From contig CM040741.1 of NCBI GenBank assembly GCA_022829145.1, forward strand, positions 36,130,534 to 36,194,533: DNA of 64,000 nt, given 5' to 3'. Made by a program: the position numbers and the translations under genes. This DNA is from Albula goreensis. Lineage: Eukaryota > Chordata > Actinopteri > Albuliformes > Albulidae. The notes beneath the pieces are model-generated. The model did not search any database. It was not told where the DNA came from and saw only the letters and a list, made by a program, of their open reading frames with translations. This document shows positions 25,638 to 37,498 of the stretch, piece after piece; the stretch's first letter is position 1, and each line of letters begins with the position of its first letter.

Positions 25638-26180
25638 TAAGGCTGTGCAATATGATGATATATATCGTGTGACGACAGAAAAAAATCTATCGTTTCATAT
25701 TATGCTGTATTGTTTATTTCATTGTGTCACAAATCATACTCTTTACGGCAATATTTTTCGCCATTTGGACGATGCTTTGCGTTGTTCCTCACGGCACAGA
25801 TGCAGGCAGGAAATTTGCATGAAGGCAGCACAAACAAACATGGAGGAGCATGAACATGACACAGAACGGGGTAATTAAAAAACGGGTGACGGACTCTGAC
25901 AAGCCAAGACAAACCGAGGAGCTCAAACCTAAAAGAGGGGCTACTTCTGTCGCATGGACGTGGTTTGGGTATGAAAAGTCTGAAACGGACCAGAAAACCA
26001 TACTTTGCATATTATACTGTAGACCGGTCCCAACAACAGGTTCAAACTCTTTTACCACCTATGCAAGAATGATGTCAAACAGTACAGAGAGAGTCTACGG
26101 ATGAGAGCCTCAAAAGTACAGTCGAGTGCTCAAAACAAACCCAACTCAGACGTTGCAAGAGGCTTTTTTCCCGGGACACA
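25638..26180 (+). mobile_element. hAT transposon remnant with ZBED-type BED zinc finger
   Basis: The 5' part (ggctgtgcaatatgatgata, then tatatcg) has the gatat-rich character of fish hAT termini. The coding part from about 25845 reads EELKPKRGATSVAWTWFGYE, then DQKTILC, RPVPTTGSN and, after a frame change, LFYHL and QYRESLRMRASKVQSSAQ. This matches the N-terminal BED zinc finger (aromatic W-W-F, C-x2-C, H-x-H) of fish ZBED1-like hAT transposases. The second cysteine of the finger is displaced (CILYC) and the transposase core is absent. The frame shift lies between the TGSN and LFYHL segments. A decayed 3' end may lie near 26230-26260 (tatatcggatatcgtag). The copy is inactive. Confidence 0.7.
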
Positions 26181-26399
26181 TTTACATATACAGACATTGT
26201 GCATACACCATATTTTTGTGTATACTTAGCAATGCTATATCGGATATCGTAGTGTGTTGTACCTCACTCAATTTCTATTAAATAAAATGAACTATACACT
26301 GGAGTGGGAGCACTTACGTCCATTTATTGCTTGCTCTTCTCAAACATGGACAGTTTTACTGTTTTCCTATACTCCTGTTTATATTCCTATATATATGTA
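26181..26399. other. AT-rich spacer between hAT and Tc1 fragments
   Basis: Short AT-rich sequence, possibly including the decayed 3' end of the hAT copy. Nothing else is seen. Confidence 0.4.
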
Positions 26400-26570
26400 C
26401 ACACACAAACTGACCGGCCACTTTATTTGGTACACCTGTTCAACTGTTCTTTAATGCCAATATATAATCAGTCAATCACATAGCAGCAACTCAATGTGTT
26501 TAGGCATGTAGACATGATCGAGACAACCTGCTGAACCGAGTATCAGAATGGGGAAGAAAGGTAATTGTAA
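26400..26570 (+). mobile_element. Tc1-like transposon, 5' part
   Basis: A TA at 26398-26399 precedes the terminal sequence, which includes gaccggccactttatttggt and acacctgttcaactg. The following 5' untranslated region matches a widespread fish Tc1 family known to me (caatcacatagcagcaactc, then aggcatgtagacatg). The match runs to gaatggggaagaaaggtaat at about 26568, where the transposase starts. It then stops abruptly. The matching remainder resumes at about 28236 in the same orientation. Confidence 0.8.
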
Positions 26571-28235
26571 ATATTGAATATTTTTGACTTAATAAGAGTT
26601 GCAAAAACATTTTCTGTCCTTTTTTCTTATGATTATACATGAATATAAAACATGTAGGCATATACCACTAACCTTCCACTTCAAGATTGACCATCCCCCT
26701 TGAATTTTTTTCACAAATCAACCACTGGTTATAGTCATGGTCAGATGTCTTTGGTGGCCTTAGCGTGCTTTTCTTTTAGCGTGCTTTTGACCTTGACATT
26801 GATTGTAGCCACAACTGCACAACATACTTTTGCAGTATGCTTTCACACACTGTGCTGTTTCCACACATTTTTTGTGAAGATGCAGCAAAATCGGTCAAGT
26901 GTTCTGTTGTTTTTCTACATTGAAAAATCAATTTGTAATAATGGAAAACACATGTTTGAATGTGAAGCATTTTACCAGGCTGGATATCAGTTGTTATAAT
27001 CTCTTTCACAGAGGAAATGGAACTTAGAATGATATAAAAAATTGAGCAGCAGATTAAGAGTGTTGAATTTGGTATGAATGTGACAGCATGCCTTGCATTC
27101 TGAATATGATCATTTACAGTGTTTTTCTCCTTGTCTCCCCATGGATTCACTGTAGTCCCAGCCTATTTTAATTTACCAGGAAGAAAAACCCTCTGCCAAA
27201 GTAATGGAAGTAGTTTTTCCTGCTTTTAAAGTTAGCCAATCAGGTTGTAGAAAATAAGCTGACAACAGTGAGGAGGTGTCCAGAGACCACCCTGGTTTAG
27301 ACTCACCAGGCCGACCAGGTTGCAAGCCCTGGGGGAAGGCGGAGCGGGTCAGGTTGAGATTGATTACACAGTTCGCTCAAGTCAAATCACCTGTCAGCCT
27401 GCCTTTGACATGGAATCCATTTTGTTTCACGTTGCCATTAACCTTGAAACACCTGGATTTATTTCCCTGCCCCCGGGTGGGCCTGACCTTTGTCCACCAC
27501 CAGTCTGCAAAACTGTGCCTTTTGTTTTTTGTGCTCAAAAATTAAAAATGTATTCATTAGTTTTCTGCGGTTTTGTTTCCCTGCTAACATTTCTGTGAGA
27601 GGTGAATGTGTGGGCCCCCCATGAAGCTTTATTGATCGGTGTCCACATCAGATACCACGGAGCAATCTGACTCTTCTCATTGTGTATGCCTGTTTGTGTG
27701 CGTGCACTTGTTTGGACATTTTTTTTTGTATTTATGTTTAAATATCTGCTGAAGTTAATGAACAGCAATGGGAGCAATCCTCTCTCTGGGAGACAATGAA
27801 AAAATAGAGGTCTAAATTCAACAAGCAGCATAAGTGGCAGGCAGTGAGGGACTGCCATGGGGGGTGTTCTGTTAGCAGAAGCCTAAATTGGAATACATTT
27901 GTGAATCTAAATTCCCATAACTAAAAGCTGTCTACTCAGTCAATGTGTTCAAACATCTTGGCTGCGAAGAAGGGATTCATTCTCTCAGCTACCACAAGAA
28001 CATATTATAAAACTGTTAACTTTTACTGTCTTCTGATTACAGGCCTCTGCTTTGGTCAGAAGAACAAATAAAGGTTTTCATTTCTTCTTTTTTATCCAAA
28101 ATGCCATGCCTCAGAAGAGAATCTGGCCACGGAAAGCATTAAAATCAACATACCTTACACCAGTTCTCTCACAAATATCTTACATATTGCATCACAAGTT
28201 AATATTCAGATGGTAGAATTCAATTATTGTCATCT
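26571..28235. other. 1.66-kb segment between the two Tc1 halves
   Basis: This segment is not Tc1 sequence. Its first part is AT-rich and includes a 16-bp direct repeat (ttagcgtgctttt-type) near 26758-26790. The part from 27130 to 27660 is complex and looks like a regulatory element, listed separately. No terminal repeats, transposase or reverse transcriptase were recognised, so its origin is open. It might be an insertion into the Tc1 copy, or older resident DNA brought between two Tc1 pieces by rearrangement. Confidence 0.5.
27130..27660. promoter_or_regulatory. Candidate regulatory element with a DR1-like site
   Basis: Complex sequence with CpG-containing and GC-rich blocks. It has a tgacctttgtcc motif at 27484-27495 whose complement is a direct repeat of nuclear-receptor half-sites with one base between (DR1 type), and tgattaca/ccaatca-like motifs. 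No domain-bearing reading frame is present. It has the texture of a conserved noncoding element. This is suggestive only. Confidence 0.28.
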
Positions 28236-29078
28236 TTGCATCACTCCAGATACATCAGTATGAGTATATCAGTAACAGCACACCACTGGGTTTTCCATGC
28301 ACCACAGTGGCATAGGTGTATGGAGAATGGTCCACCACCCAAAAAAAAAAAACATCCAGGAAACAACAGTCCTGTGGTTGGAAACAGGTTGTTAATGAGT
28401 AACAGTCAGTCAACTCATAGTTGTAGCCGTGCCAAAAGAGGTATATCCGAACTCATGACTTGTTCTTCCTTGTCACGTGCGGGGTATGGCAACAGACAAC
28501 CTATTGCAACTCCTGTCAGCATCACATGAAATGCTGTTGTTGCAGTTGGCAAAGGTACAGATATGTCTAAATCCATACCTGTGCATGGATCCATCCTGCC
28601 AGGTGTCAACAATGTAGGCTGCTTCTCGTGTGTAATGGTGTGATGTTGTGGTTTGCACTGGACCTTTGATACGAGTACAGCAACATTGGAGTGCCATGGG
28701 ATATCCGAACATCATTGCTGATCATTTGCATCCCGTCATGGCAGCTGTGAATCGGCTTTTTCAACAGGATAACGCTCCATGCCGCAAGGCTAGGATTGTC
28801 CAGAACGGCAGTGAATTCATCTTACTGCAGTGGCCTCCCCAGTCACCAGATCTCAATTCAATCGAGCATCTGTGGGATGAGATAGTACAAGCCATTCAGA
28901 TGTCTACCAGCCAATTTGCATCAACTATGGGAAGCAGTGGCGTTGACATGGGCCAGCTTTGCTGTGCCATATTCTCTAAATCCTCCTGAACGCATTTCAT
29001 CACAAATTCAGGCTGTTCTGAGGGCAAAAGATGGGACCAACTCACTGATAGGTGGGTGTGCCTACAAAGTGGCCAATG
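28236..29078 (+). mobile_element. Tc1-like transposon, transposase and 3' end
   Basis: The sequence continues the family seen at 26400-26570. It begins near the helix-turn-helix region (agtatgagtatatcag), then a block matching the gtatggagaatggtcc segment, and then the catalytic domain. The best-preserved stretch, 28648-28990, reads GYPNIIADH, LFQQDNAPCRKARI and LQWPPQSPDLNSIEHLWDE, containing the second aspartate of the DDE/D triad and the third acidic residue. Earlier parts are shifted in frame and contain deletions, and H of the usual APCH is R. The 3' terminus (gtgtgcctacaaagtggcc) ends at a TA at 29079-29080. The copy is inactive. Confidence 0.85.
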
Positions 29079-30579
29079 TATTTTTCATATGTATGACACA
29101 TTGCAGTTCAATGAGAAACTTTAGTAACTGCAATATACTGTGTGCGGTGTCTGCAGAGAATTAATTAAACTGGAGTGTTATATGAGAAAATATTCTCGAA
29201 AAATGTCAATAATTAATTTATGCATTATAAATTGGTTCACAGACACATACCAGGGAGTTCAAACAATACCCAATGACTTATTCAATAACTTATTAACTGA
29301 ATAAGAACTCACATTTGAACATGTTTTATATGGATGTTGAACACTTTTTTTTACTTTTTGTATGTTAAAATTGTACTCATACAGTTGATGTTAAAATATT
29401 AATATTTTAAATATGAATATTTATAGTTGATCTTGAATAGAATAAGGAAAGCGTGAGAGAAATGTTGTTTAGGATACAGAGCTGTGATGGAGCGGGAGAG
29501 TATGGAAGTTTCTCCTGCTGAGTCTGAATCTTATAGAGCTCATTAAGGGTATTTTTTGCTCAGCAGTTTTAATTACAACATTTACATTTTTAAAATGCTG
29601 AGTATGAATCCAGTGTATGTAATGCTAAAGCAATCAAGATCTGGAGTAAGCATTTATTAAAGCACATAAGAGTCGCTTCAAAATGAGTCTGGGAAGTACT
29701 GTATGTCAAGCTGTATTTTTTCATTATACAAATGAAGACAGCTTTTGTAGCACTTTTTAACTAAATAATCAACATGTATGTGTTTCTTCTGTGTAACATT
29801 TGATCACCAAAAAGATTGGTATTGAGTGCAAAAAAATATATATAAAAGGAAGACAGTTCCAGGTTCTCTCTGTTTGTCTGTTGGATCAACGCCTGTCAAT
29901 GTCCCATCTTAAATTATAAACGGATGCATCCAGCTTGTAGGGATTCCCATCTTGTTTGGGTAATATGAATTAAATTAATTCCATCACCACACCCCATTTG
30001 CACTTCAGAAATATGAAAACTTTGCTTTTACGCTAGATTAAAAGAATGATTGGAAATGAAATGGCATCTCATTGCTTCATTTGTGCTCAAATTAACACAA
30101 AAGTCTCATTAAATATATGTCATACTCTGGAGCTCAGTTCTCTCATTCTGACAAAGACTTACCAGTCTTAGCAAGGAAAATAATTATACAAAGTTAACTT
30201 GCAAAATGAAAAGATGGCCCACCTATTGTATGTCCACTGAACTGGAGGGTTTGATGGAGCATGACTATTCAGTACATCCAAAATAAACTGAAATCAACCA
30301 GGAAAACTACATGGACTGATTACTTTTGTCTTTGTCAAAATGATATACTTCTATGTGCATTGATGCTACTCAGATCCTATCTTTCTCTAAAAGGACAACA
30401 GAGGATAATCAAATTTATTTAATATTTGATCATTTTTTTTATATATATATGACTGCAGCCAGCAACTTATTGTTAATCCTGAGTAAAAAGTTGATATAAT
30501 ATATATTAGATGCATTAATCTTCAGATGCACCAAAAATAGATCAAGTACAGGTCTTGAAAGTCTCATATCACATTGAAT

Positions 30580-31100
30580 AATTCTCAGAGAACCATTATG
30601 TGAGATTGTGGCCGCCTTGATTGAGGAGACATGACACAGAATAGAGTGCGAAAACAAGAGGAAACCAGAAAAAGTCGCTGCAATCTTAGCTATGATCATG
30701 CGCAGACAGCTTGGCACCTTCATAAACTGAACAGACTTTGAAAAGATGTGCCACCTACTATGCCCTCACAAGTGACTGCTCGCCATGTCAAGTTTGACAG
30801 CGTTCGAAAGCGAGAGGCGCCAGGGCAGGGAGGCTGTGTACAGTGGGTGAGCTTCGCACAACGCGGGGGCGGTGTGGTCTCTCTCAGAGGTCCCAGGAGC
30901 AGATGGAGGGGGGCACAGCGCCCGGGCAGGCCTGGCATCCTCTCTGAGCCGGCCAGCTGCCAGAGCTCAGGTCTTATTGTTGCAATATGGCACTTCGGTC
31001 TGCACCATTACCAACAAGATGGTGAACTGTGGATCTTAAAGGAATCACAAGTTGAGCGTTTGTTTCCTGAGCTTATCTCTGGCATTTGTTTTTAGCCCGA
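30580..31100. promoter_or_regulatory. Candidate CpG-rich regulatory island
   Basis: The sequence from about 30590 is complex and CpG-containing, with a GC-rich core at 30780-30960 (agcgttcgaaagcgag, then caacgcgggggcgg). Both strands lack stops for 70-115 codons in places, but no domain is visible. The island is flanked by AT-rich DNA. It could be an enhancer, a distal promoter or an unrecognised first exon. Confidence 0.28.
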
Positions 31101-32039
31101 TGTTTCTTTTCCGTCAGGCTTCAGCTAGCAAATGCACTTTAATTTGCTGCCAATTTTCAGGAAAGATTTTTATCTCCATGCCAGGAGAACAGCATCACAT
31201 ACATACTATATGGTAATAAATTAGCTGTCTTCTAGTCATTGAAAATTGCTGCAAACCATTTAGATTTTAGTGCAAAAATTATTTTGTTAACTAGTTAAAT
31301 TAGACTATTCTTTGTGTATGTGTATTTTTCAGTCCAATATTAACCAATATCAAGAATATTACAAGGTTAGAGTTCCCATAGTTACAAATCACGTATGAAA
31401 TTTCACAGCTGCTATGGAATATGTAAGTATTATACTTTGTAACATTTTTGTGGCTTTCTCAACCTGGCCGCTCTTGAATGGTTCTTAATAGCACATTTAC
31501 TTACATATTGCCATCCACCACCCAGCAAGAATGAATTTTATATGATGCATAATAAAGGTGTTGATTTATGGGTCTGTGTGGTCTATATTCAGGTCCTAGA
31601 GAAAAAGAGGAAAATGCAAGCACCATTGTTGGGTCTTAAAATTTTTTACCTTCCCCAAAAACATGAGTAAAAACTGGTGCTCTCTGCTGTTCATTTTTTG
31701 AGTAAAAATTAACTTCCAACATGTTAAAAGTGGATCACCCCTTTGATGAAAACCAGTCTATAAAAAGGCAAGCCAGACCTATATGAGATCTTTTGTGCCA
31801 CCAGAGACACTGTGAGGGTTGATGCATTAGTCACATGTGGATTCATATTGGACAAGCTGTCCTTAGCCATTTAGAATGTACTTCCCAGCCATAGTGAAAT
31901 AATATGCCACAATTAATGAGGAAAAATAACTTTAATATAGTTTAACAAGCCACACACTGCAAAAATATATGTATCTTCTAAAAAAAACATATTGTTATTG
32001 TACATACATATTGTTGCTCACATACTATCTATGTGGCTT

Positions 32040-32530
32040 AACAAAAAAATTGCTCGGGTGTCAAAACTAAAAGGTGTTTGTGCATTTGACCCATTTTGCG
32101 ACAGATTTTACACACCAGAGCAGCACACTGCTTTATATTTAAGCTCCCTACACCTGTTTGAGAGAAGCAGAATTTTAGCTCCATTCCCACTTTCGCTGTG
32201 CAGAAAGCCGGACTCCCAGATCGATCGCGTGCACGCACTGGGCATTGTCTCTACCAATGGATTGTGTACCATCAGTCACCACCACCCCCCTCCGACATGC
32301 TGCACGGAGCACCAGGGGGTCGTTACATTACCCGAAAAGCATAACTCAAAACTTAAGCTCCCACCACCTGCAAGCTGATTTGGCAGTAATGGGACAATAG
32401 TTTACAAAGCCTGACCATTTGGCAGGCCTCTGCTGTCCTCAGCCATTGACCGGGGCCAGGGAAACAGCTGTATGAAACAGGGTCTTTGCATTTTCTCCTG
32501 CCTTCTCTTAATGCCTGACAGAAAAATCAT
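32040..32530. promoter_or_regulatory. Candidate regulatory island
   Basis: Complex sequence with a CpG cluster (gatcgatcgcgtgcacgca near 32219-32237) and a C-rich segment with ccaccaccccc. A stop-free stretch of 128 codons at 31992-32378 lacks any recognisable domain or splice context. Texture resembles a conserved noncoding element. Confidence 0.25.
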
Positions 32531-33589
32531 TTCAATATTCCAGAGATGTACAAGCTCATAAACCACTGCAACACTGTGCCATACAGGCCTTGTCAGTCAC
32601 TGAGAATTTTAACCAGTGAATTGATTTTATTCCCTCATGCACCATGATGGATTAGAAAAGCAATGCTAATTTTTGAATTAATAATTAATTTTCCTGTAAG
32701 GGACTAAAAGTAATTTTACAGAATATTACTAGTATGTACAATATACAGTTGCAGTTTGGAGTCATGGTTCACTCCAGTTTCAAAGGTCACATCAATTAAT
32801 GTACCTTGGGCAAATATAAACAATTTTTGTCAAGAATGTATCCCACACAAAGTCTAGGCTTGGCAAGAAAGGAGTGTATTACAACAGGTTGTGTAGTAGT
32901 GTACTGTAGTAGTTACAAAGAACTATCAATATCTTGACATGTCAGGCATGAATGAAGTATTATATCAATAGAAACAAACTTACAATTTAACATATGGTGA
33001 TCTGTATTTGTGTTACTTCCATTCATTTGGCACTTTACTGACACATACCAGCACTGGCTTCCATTCACCTGACCTTCCCTAAATAGTGTCTGCACAATTC
33101 ATACAGATGTTAAAGTACCATTAGTAATTGGTGATTAAGAGTCAGTCTGTTAGAGAGAGCACATCTGAGAAAGGCAGATTGTCAGGACTATTAAGAGATT
33201 TGTCTGGGAACTTTGGGTCTCTCAGATATTAATACATACCCAAGGCCCGAAGCAATTGGCCCGTATCCGGATCAGACCTCAGCAGGAGAATATAATTATA
33301 ATTATAGAAAGTTATAATTAATGGTTGAATCCAGATCTGAGGACCTGTGCCATGAGAAACTCACCTTTCAAACACACCATCGCGCAAAACAGTGACACTA
33401 AAGCATTTTATGATATTGACTTTCTCATGTTTGCAATGTCTATATTTTTTGACAGGCAATGCACAAAGCTTGAACCATTTTAAGACTCTTTAAGATAATG
33501 TACGGATGTGTTCTTAATCAGAATCACTAAATTAAGTGTGGCACCATTGTGGGTCAAAATCAGCTCAGGTATCCAGTGTCTGCTTTGCT

Positions 33590-34080
33590 TTACCACAGGG
33601 TCAAATTAACTTAGAAAACAAAGGGCACGTTGAAACATTGCTTCAAAGCGCCATAATGTCAGCCGAAAGGCAAAGAGAAAAGGGCTTTCACTCCGAAGAG
33701 AAAAGGAAAAACACAACAACTTTAGCTGACATTGATTTCTTCTCTGCATCCTTCTCTCGTTAACCTGAAAAGATAAGCAAAACCAACTGAAGGTTTTATC
33801 GCAAATGTGCCATCTGTACCCCATTTGCCATGACTGCAGTTTGTAAGCCATAAAATGAGTGTTATGGCATTACTGCGGCTGATAGCAAATTAATTAAAAT
33901 ACTGCATTAATGGCGCATTAAAGGTAGAGTGGTGTGCGTGCGTTTTCAGTATTTCTATTGTTATCTGTAGCCTTGCTGGGTAAGAACCTCATTAGCCTCT
34001 TGTACTTAGCTTGGAAATAAACCTCAGCGACATTTTGTCACTGTTTAAACGACAATTAATTAGAAAAAAAAACAGACAGA
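33590..34080. promoter_or_regulatory. Candidate TAAT-rich regulatory element
   Basis: Non-repetitive sequence with retained CpGs and clustered homeodomain-type cores. It has aaattaattaaaa near 33888-33900, gcattaatggcgcattaa near 33904-33921 and acaattaattag near 34052-34063. No credible coding frame is present. Among the islands in this window this is one of the more enhancer-like. Confidence 0.3.
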
Positions 34081-34859
34081 CCAGTACTGTTGATACAGCG
34101 CATATGTTGACAGATTCCTTTTTTTTCGGGCCATGATTATTTTCTTGTTTCAGCTGCTGTTGTCACTTTAGCAATTCTCTAAGTATCCAAGGAATTGTGG
34201 TATTGATCTTCCCCGGACCTTTAAAAAAATTCGGGATTAAATTTGCTTGTCTCCAGGTTTCAGTTTTTTTTTTTTTTTTTTTAAATCCTATTTCCTGTGT
34301 AAGTGGTGTTTCTATTGCATTATGGATTTTGTATCTTCAGGGGTGCCTCACATTTCTCTCTCTCTTTCCCTGCATAGTCTGTGCTGGCTGGCACTTTATT
34401 ATCATTTTAATATAGGCAAGTACATGCTGGCTCATATTGCAGGCCTGCTTTTAAGTCCTGGAAGGGACCGCTAGTCCCATGCTGCCCTCTCTCTCCTACG
34501 CTTCAGCTTCTTTAGCCTGGCAGCTAAGAATAATTTCACCATCCTTAGACTTGTGACTGGGGGGAGTGGTGGGGGGCACAAATATTACTATATGTAATAT
34601 GAAGCACCAATATTTTGCACACAGACATACTGCATGTATATGTAAACCTCTCATTGCACTCTTCTTGAACCAGTCAGGATTTGATGTCATGGCATACTGA
34701 GACTCCACTCTGCGTCACATGATGGGTAGATCAGTTGAGAAGATTCAGATTCCTGGTCATTACAGGCCCCATCCCAGGGGGATGTTTATGTGTTTTTATT
34801 TATTTATTTTACGAGATTAGAGCTGCACTGGCTCATCGAGTCCGTGCGACGCTCCCCGT

Positions 34860-35110
34860 GGGATTCGACGCCTTCTTGTAACATGCCTGATTGTGAGTCG
34901 CTTTTTTCTCAGATGATTCGGAGCAGGAAGGAGCATCTCGCTGAAATAAAACATTGATCGGCATCGATTTTCCGCGTCTGAATGTGTGGCTGCTTCTCCG
35001 TCTCCTCTCGATTTTCCTCCCTCTTTGTCTGTGCATCACAATGATGTTTGCTCCTCTGTGTCTTTGTGGGCGGTGGTTTATTTGAACAGGGAGGGAGTGG
35101 AAAAAATCCA
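34860..35110. promoter_or_regulatory. Candidate regulatory island
   Basis: Complex, CpG-retaining sequence (gatcggcatcgattttccgc, then pyrimidine-rich ctccgtctcctctcgatttt) between AT-rich flanks. It holds no repeat and no domain-bearing frame. Confidence 0.22.
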
Positions 35111-35295
35111 TATGATAAATAAATAGAAAAAGAAATGAAATATTCTTGGGGGGGAAATAAAGTCAATGAAAGCCTGGGTCTAATGGAAAAGTGACAAAAC
35201 TTGCTAAAAGCACAGCTATTTTATCCAGCGCTAACAAATCATCCGAAGTTTGGTGTTCTCTGAAATTAACTAAAATGATGTTAGATAAATTACAT

Positions 35296-35495
35296 GGCAA
35301 GGTGGCAAAGCAATGAAATGGTTACGAAAATTGGCTGAATATTAAAATGCTGAAGGTTTAAATCCCTAGAGAGGTCATTCTGTAGTAACCTCAGGTACGG
35401 TCCTCAACCATTATTACTTAACTAAAAATGTGTCTGTATAAATCGATGTTAAGTTTAAAGTATAAGGTATGTAATACGTTCTGCTTAAAGGTATT
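35296..35495 (+). repeat. Ancient tRNA-derived SINE copy
   Basis: A decayed relative of the SINE at 2600. It has a ggcaaggtggcaaagcaatg head, a B-box-like ggtttaaatcc near 35356-35366, a gagaggtcattctgtagtaa stretch corresponding to the usual ggacactgctgtagta, and a tctgtataaat segment. The L2-like tail is barely recognisable. Higher divergence than the 2600 copy suggests greater age. Confidence 0.55.
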
Positions 35496-36189
35496 TGCTC
35501 ATCTTAGAATTGTGAAAATAGTTTGAAAAAAAGTGACTCGCTTTTAAAATTGTCTCTCAATGTCAAGGACAAAATGCGATAGTTGTTGGATTGAATGAGT
35601 TGCCATGTGTCCTTTTATCACAAGATAACTTGGTTCACGCTGAGATGAGACAATTCTGGTGATGAGATTCAGACTATGACATCTGCTCCTGCTGAAAATG
35701 TGAGCAAGGCCACATGTGGCTATAGCCTGTTGCCTGCAGACTTGTGGAATCTGTCACTCGGTTTGTCTGAAAGATACTGGAGACCTCCTGGACAGACTTT
35801 CATCCAGCTGAAGTGTTTTCGAATTAGAATTTTTATCGAATTAGAATTAGTCTTTTCGTTTTAGAATCGTGCAGAGGCACACTGCACAAAAGCAATGATT
35901 TAAACCTTTAATTTTTACAAAAAAAAATATATGGACAATGGTGTGGATTCATTCAATATTTCTCCTCAGTTTTGTCTTGTAAGCAAATTCAAGTATCTAG
36001 AACGTATCTAATTACTTTGGGAAGGAAAAACAAATCCTTGCTCATTTTTGTGCCCTATAAATATAATAACAAATTTAATTTTACAAGGACTGTGTCTGAG
36101 AGTGATCCCTACTGATGCTTGGGACAGCAAAGCAGTGAACGCTCAAGGGGTCCATTATTTTTGTTACATTTTTACCTTGACTGATAATG

Positions 36190-36440
36190 TCCAGTAGCGT
36201 TTCTAAGCCAGTTTCACTGCAATCACTTGCATCGGTTGGGAAGTATACAGACAAGGGTGTGCTTCACATCGCACTGACTCAAGTCAGTGCCTCTTCTCTG
36301 TCTACTTTCCATCAGCGAGCTGCGCAGTCTTTATTTTGGTGGAGGAGTCTTCACATGCGCAGTTGGTGCAGGCGACTGCACATGCCCTATCGATCAGAGG
36401 AGGCCACTGGTGTGCAGTGAGCCATGGACCATCCATCCCG
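36190..36440. promoter_or_regulatory. Candidate regulatory island
   Basis: Complex sequence with CpGs and two gcgcag motifs (cagcgagctgcgcagtc and acatgcgcagttgg), resembling NRF1-type half-sites (TGCGCA). It has no domain-bearing reading frame despite a 77-codon opening. Confidence 0.22.
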
Positions 36441-37341
36441 TTGACTAGAAAATCTTCCCTCTCTGGATGAGTCCCTCACCATTTATGCACCATTCAATGG
36501 GGTTGCTACCTGCTGGAAGGTAAGTCCTTTTAGGATGGAGTACAGAGAGAGAATAGAGAATATTTGTTTCCCTTCCCCTTCCCCTTGTCTTTCTCACTTC
36601 AAGACAGCTTTGATAGCCAGATTTATGAATATCTACAAAATACATAACAGACTGCCAGATTCTGGAAATGGCCTGACTTTATTTTACAATAAAAATAGGG
36701 ACCTTTGATGTTCTCTGAGACTTTCAATTGAGATTTAACTAATGAATGTCTGAAGTCATGTGTACAAAATTGTTGTAAGGTATTCTAGTATGGAATTTAC
36801 CCTTACCATTACCTACCTATTTACTATTACCTATCTCTTTTGAGAACAGCTCAGGAAGTAATTTAGTTTGGAAGCAATGATGACTCAAGTGGTTCTTCAA
36901 TATCTCATGAATCGAAATTTGGCAAGCTGGCTTCCGGATGGCTAATATAATACAGGTAAAAGTTTGTGGTGTAGCTGTGAGTTATGTCTGCATTGTTAAG
37001 CCAGTTATTTATTGGTCACATCACCTTCTATTGACCACCCCTGACTGTCAATGCAGAACCTACATATACATGAACCAAACATATCATGACTTTGTGTTCC
37101 TATGATAGCATAGGTTTGATACGATCAGTGAGAATAGTGAGGTTATTCAAGGTGTGAGCTCAAAGAAGTCATGTGGGTGGTTGTGTCCAGAGTCTGTGGG
37201 AGATATTGATGATAAGATATGATGAGATACTGTAGCTGCTGCAGTGGAAATAGTATGTTGAGTTCAGTCATTAAATGGGGTGGGGAATCGGATACACAAA
37301 AAACCCTTATGCCTGAAACATGTCAGAAGCTGACTTGTTCT

Positions 37342-37342
37342 G

Positions 37343-37373
<31 letters not shown>
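37342..37373. repeat. (ATC)n microsatellite
   Basis: About ten ATC/CAT trinucleotide units, uninterrupted. Confidence 0.92.
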
Positions 37374-37498
37374 CAATCACAGAGTGTAGGATTTGGAAAA
37401 GGGAGCTGGCTTTTACTCAGAGGAGGTGCTGGCGATTTTTGGTCTATTTTGCACTCACTCAGTTTCTTAAATGGTGTCTTTCATCAAAAATTGTACAG

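Larger units (their letters stand above)
29079..35295. other. Noncoding sequence with regulatory-like islands
   Basis: AT-rich and unique. No gene is recognised. Three islands of more complex, CpG-retaining sequence (30580-31100, 32040-32530, 33590-34080) and a further one at 34860-35110 are listed separately. A 19-base T-run lies at 34264-34282. Confidence 0.5.

Noticed and set aside
26776-27150. 124-codon minus-strand frame
   Set aside because: It lies in AT-rich sequence between the Tc1 halves and has no domain. Likely chance.
31992-32378. 128-codon open frame
   Set aside because: No domain and cysteine/histidine spacing without zinc-finger regularity.
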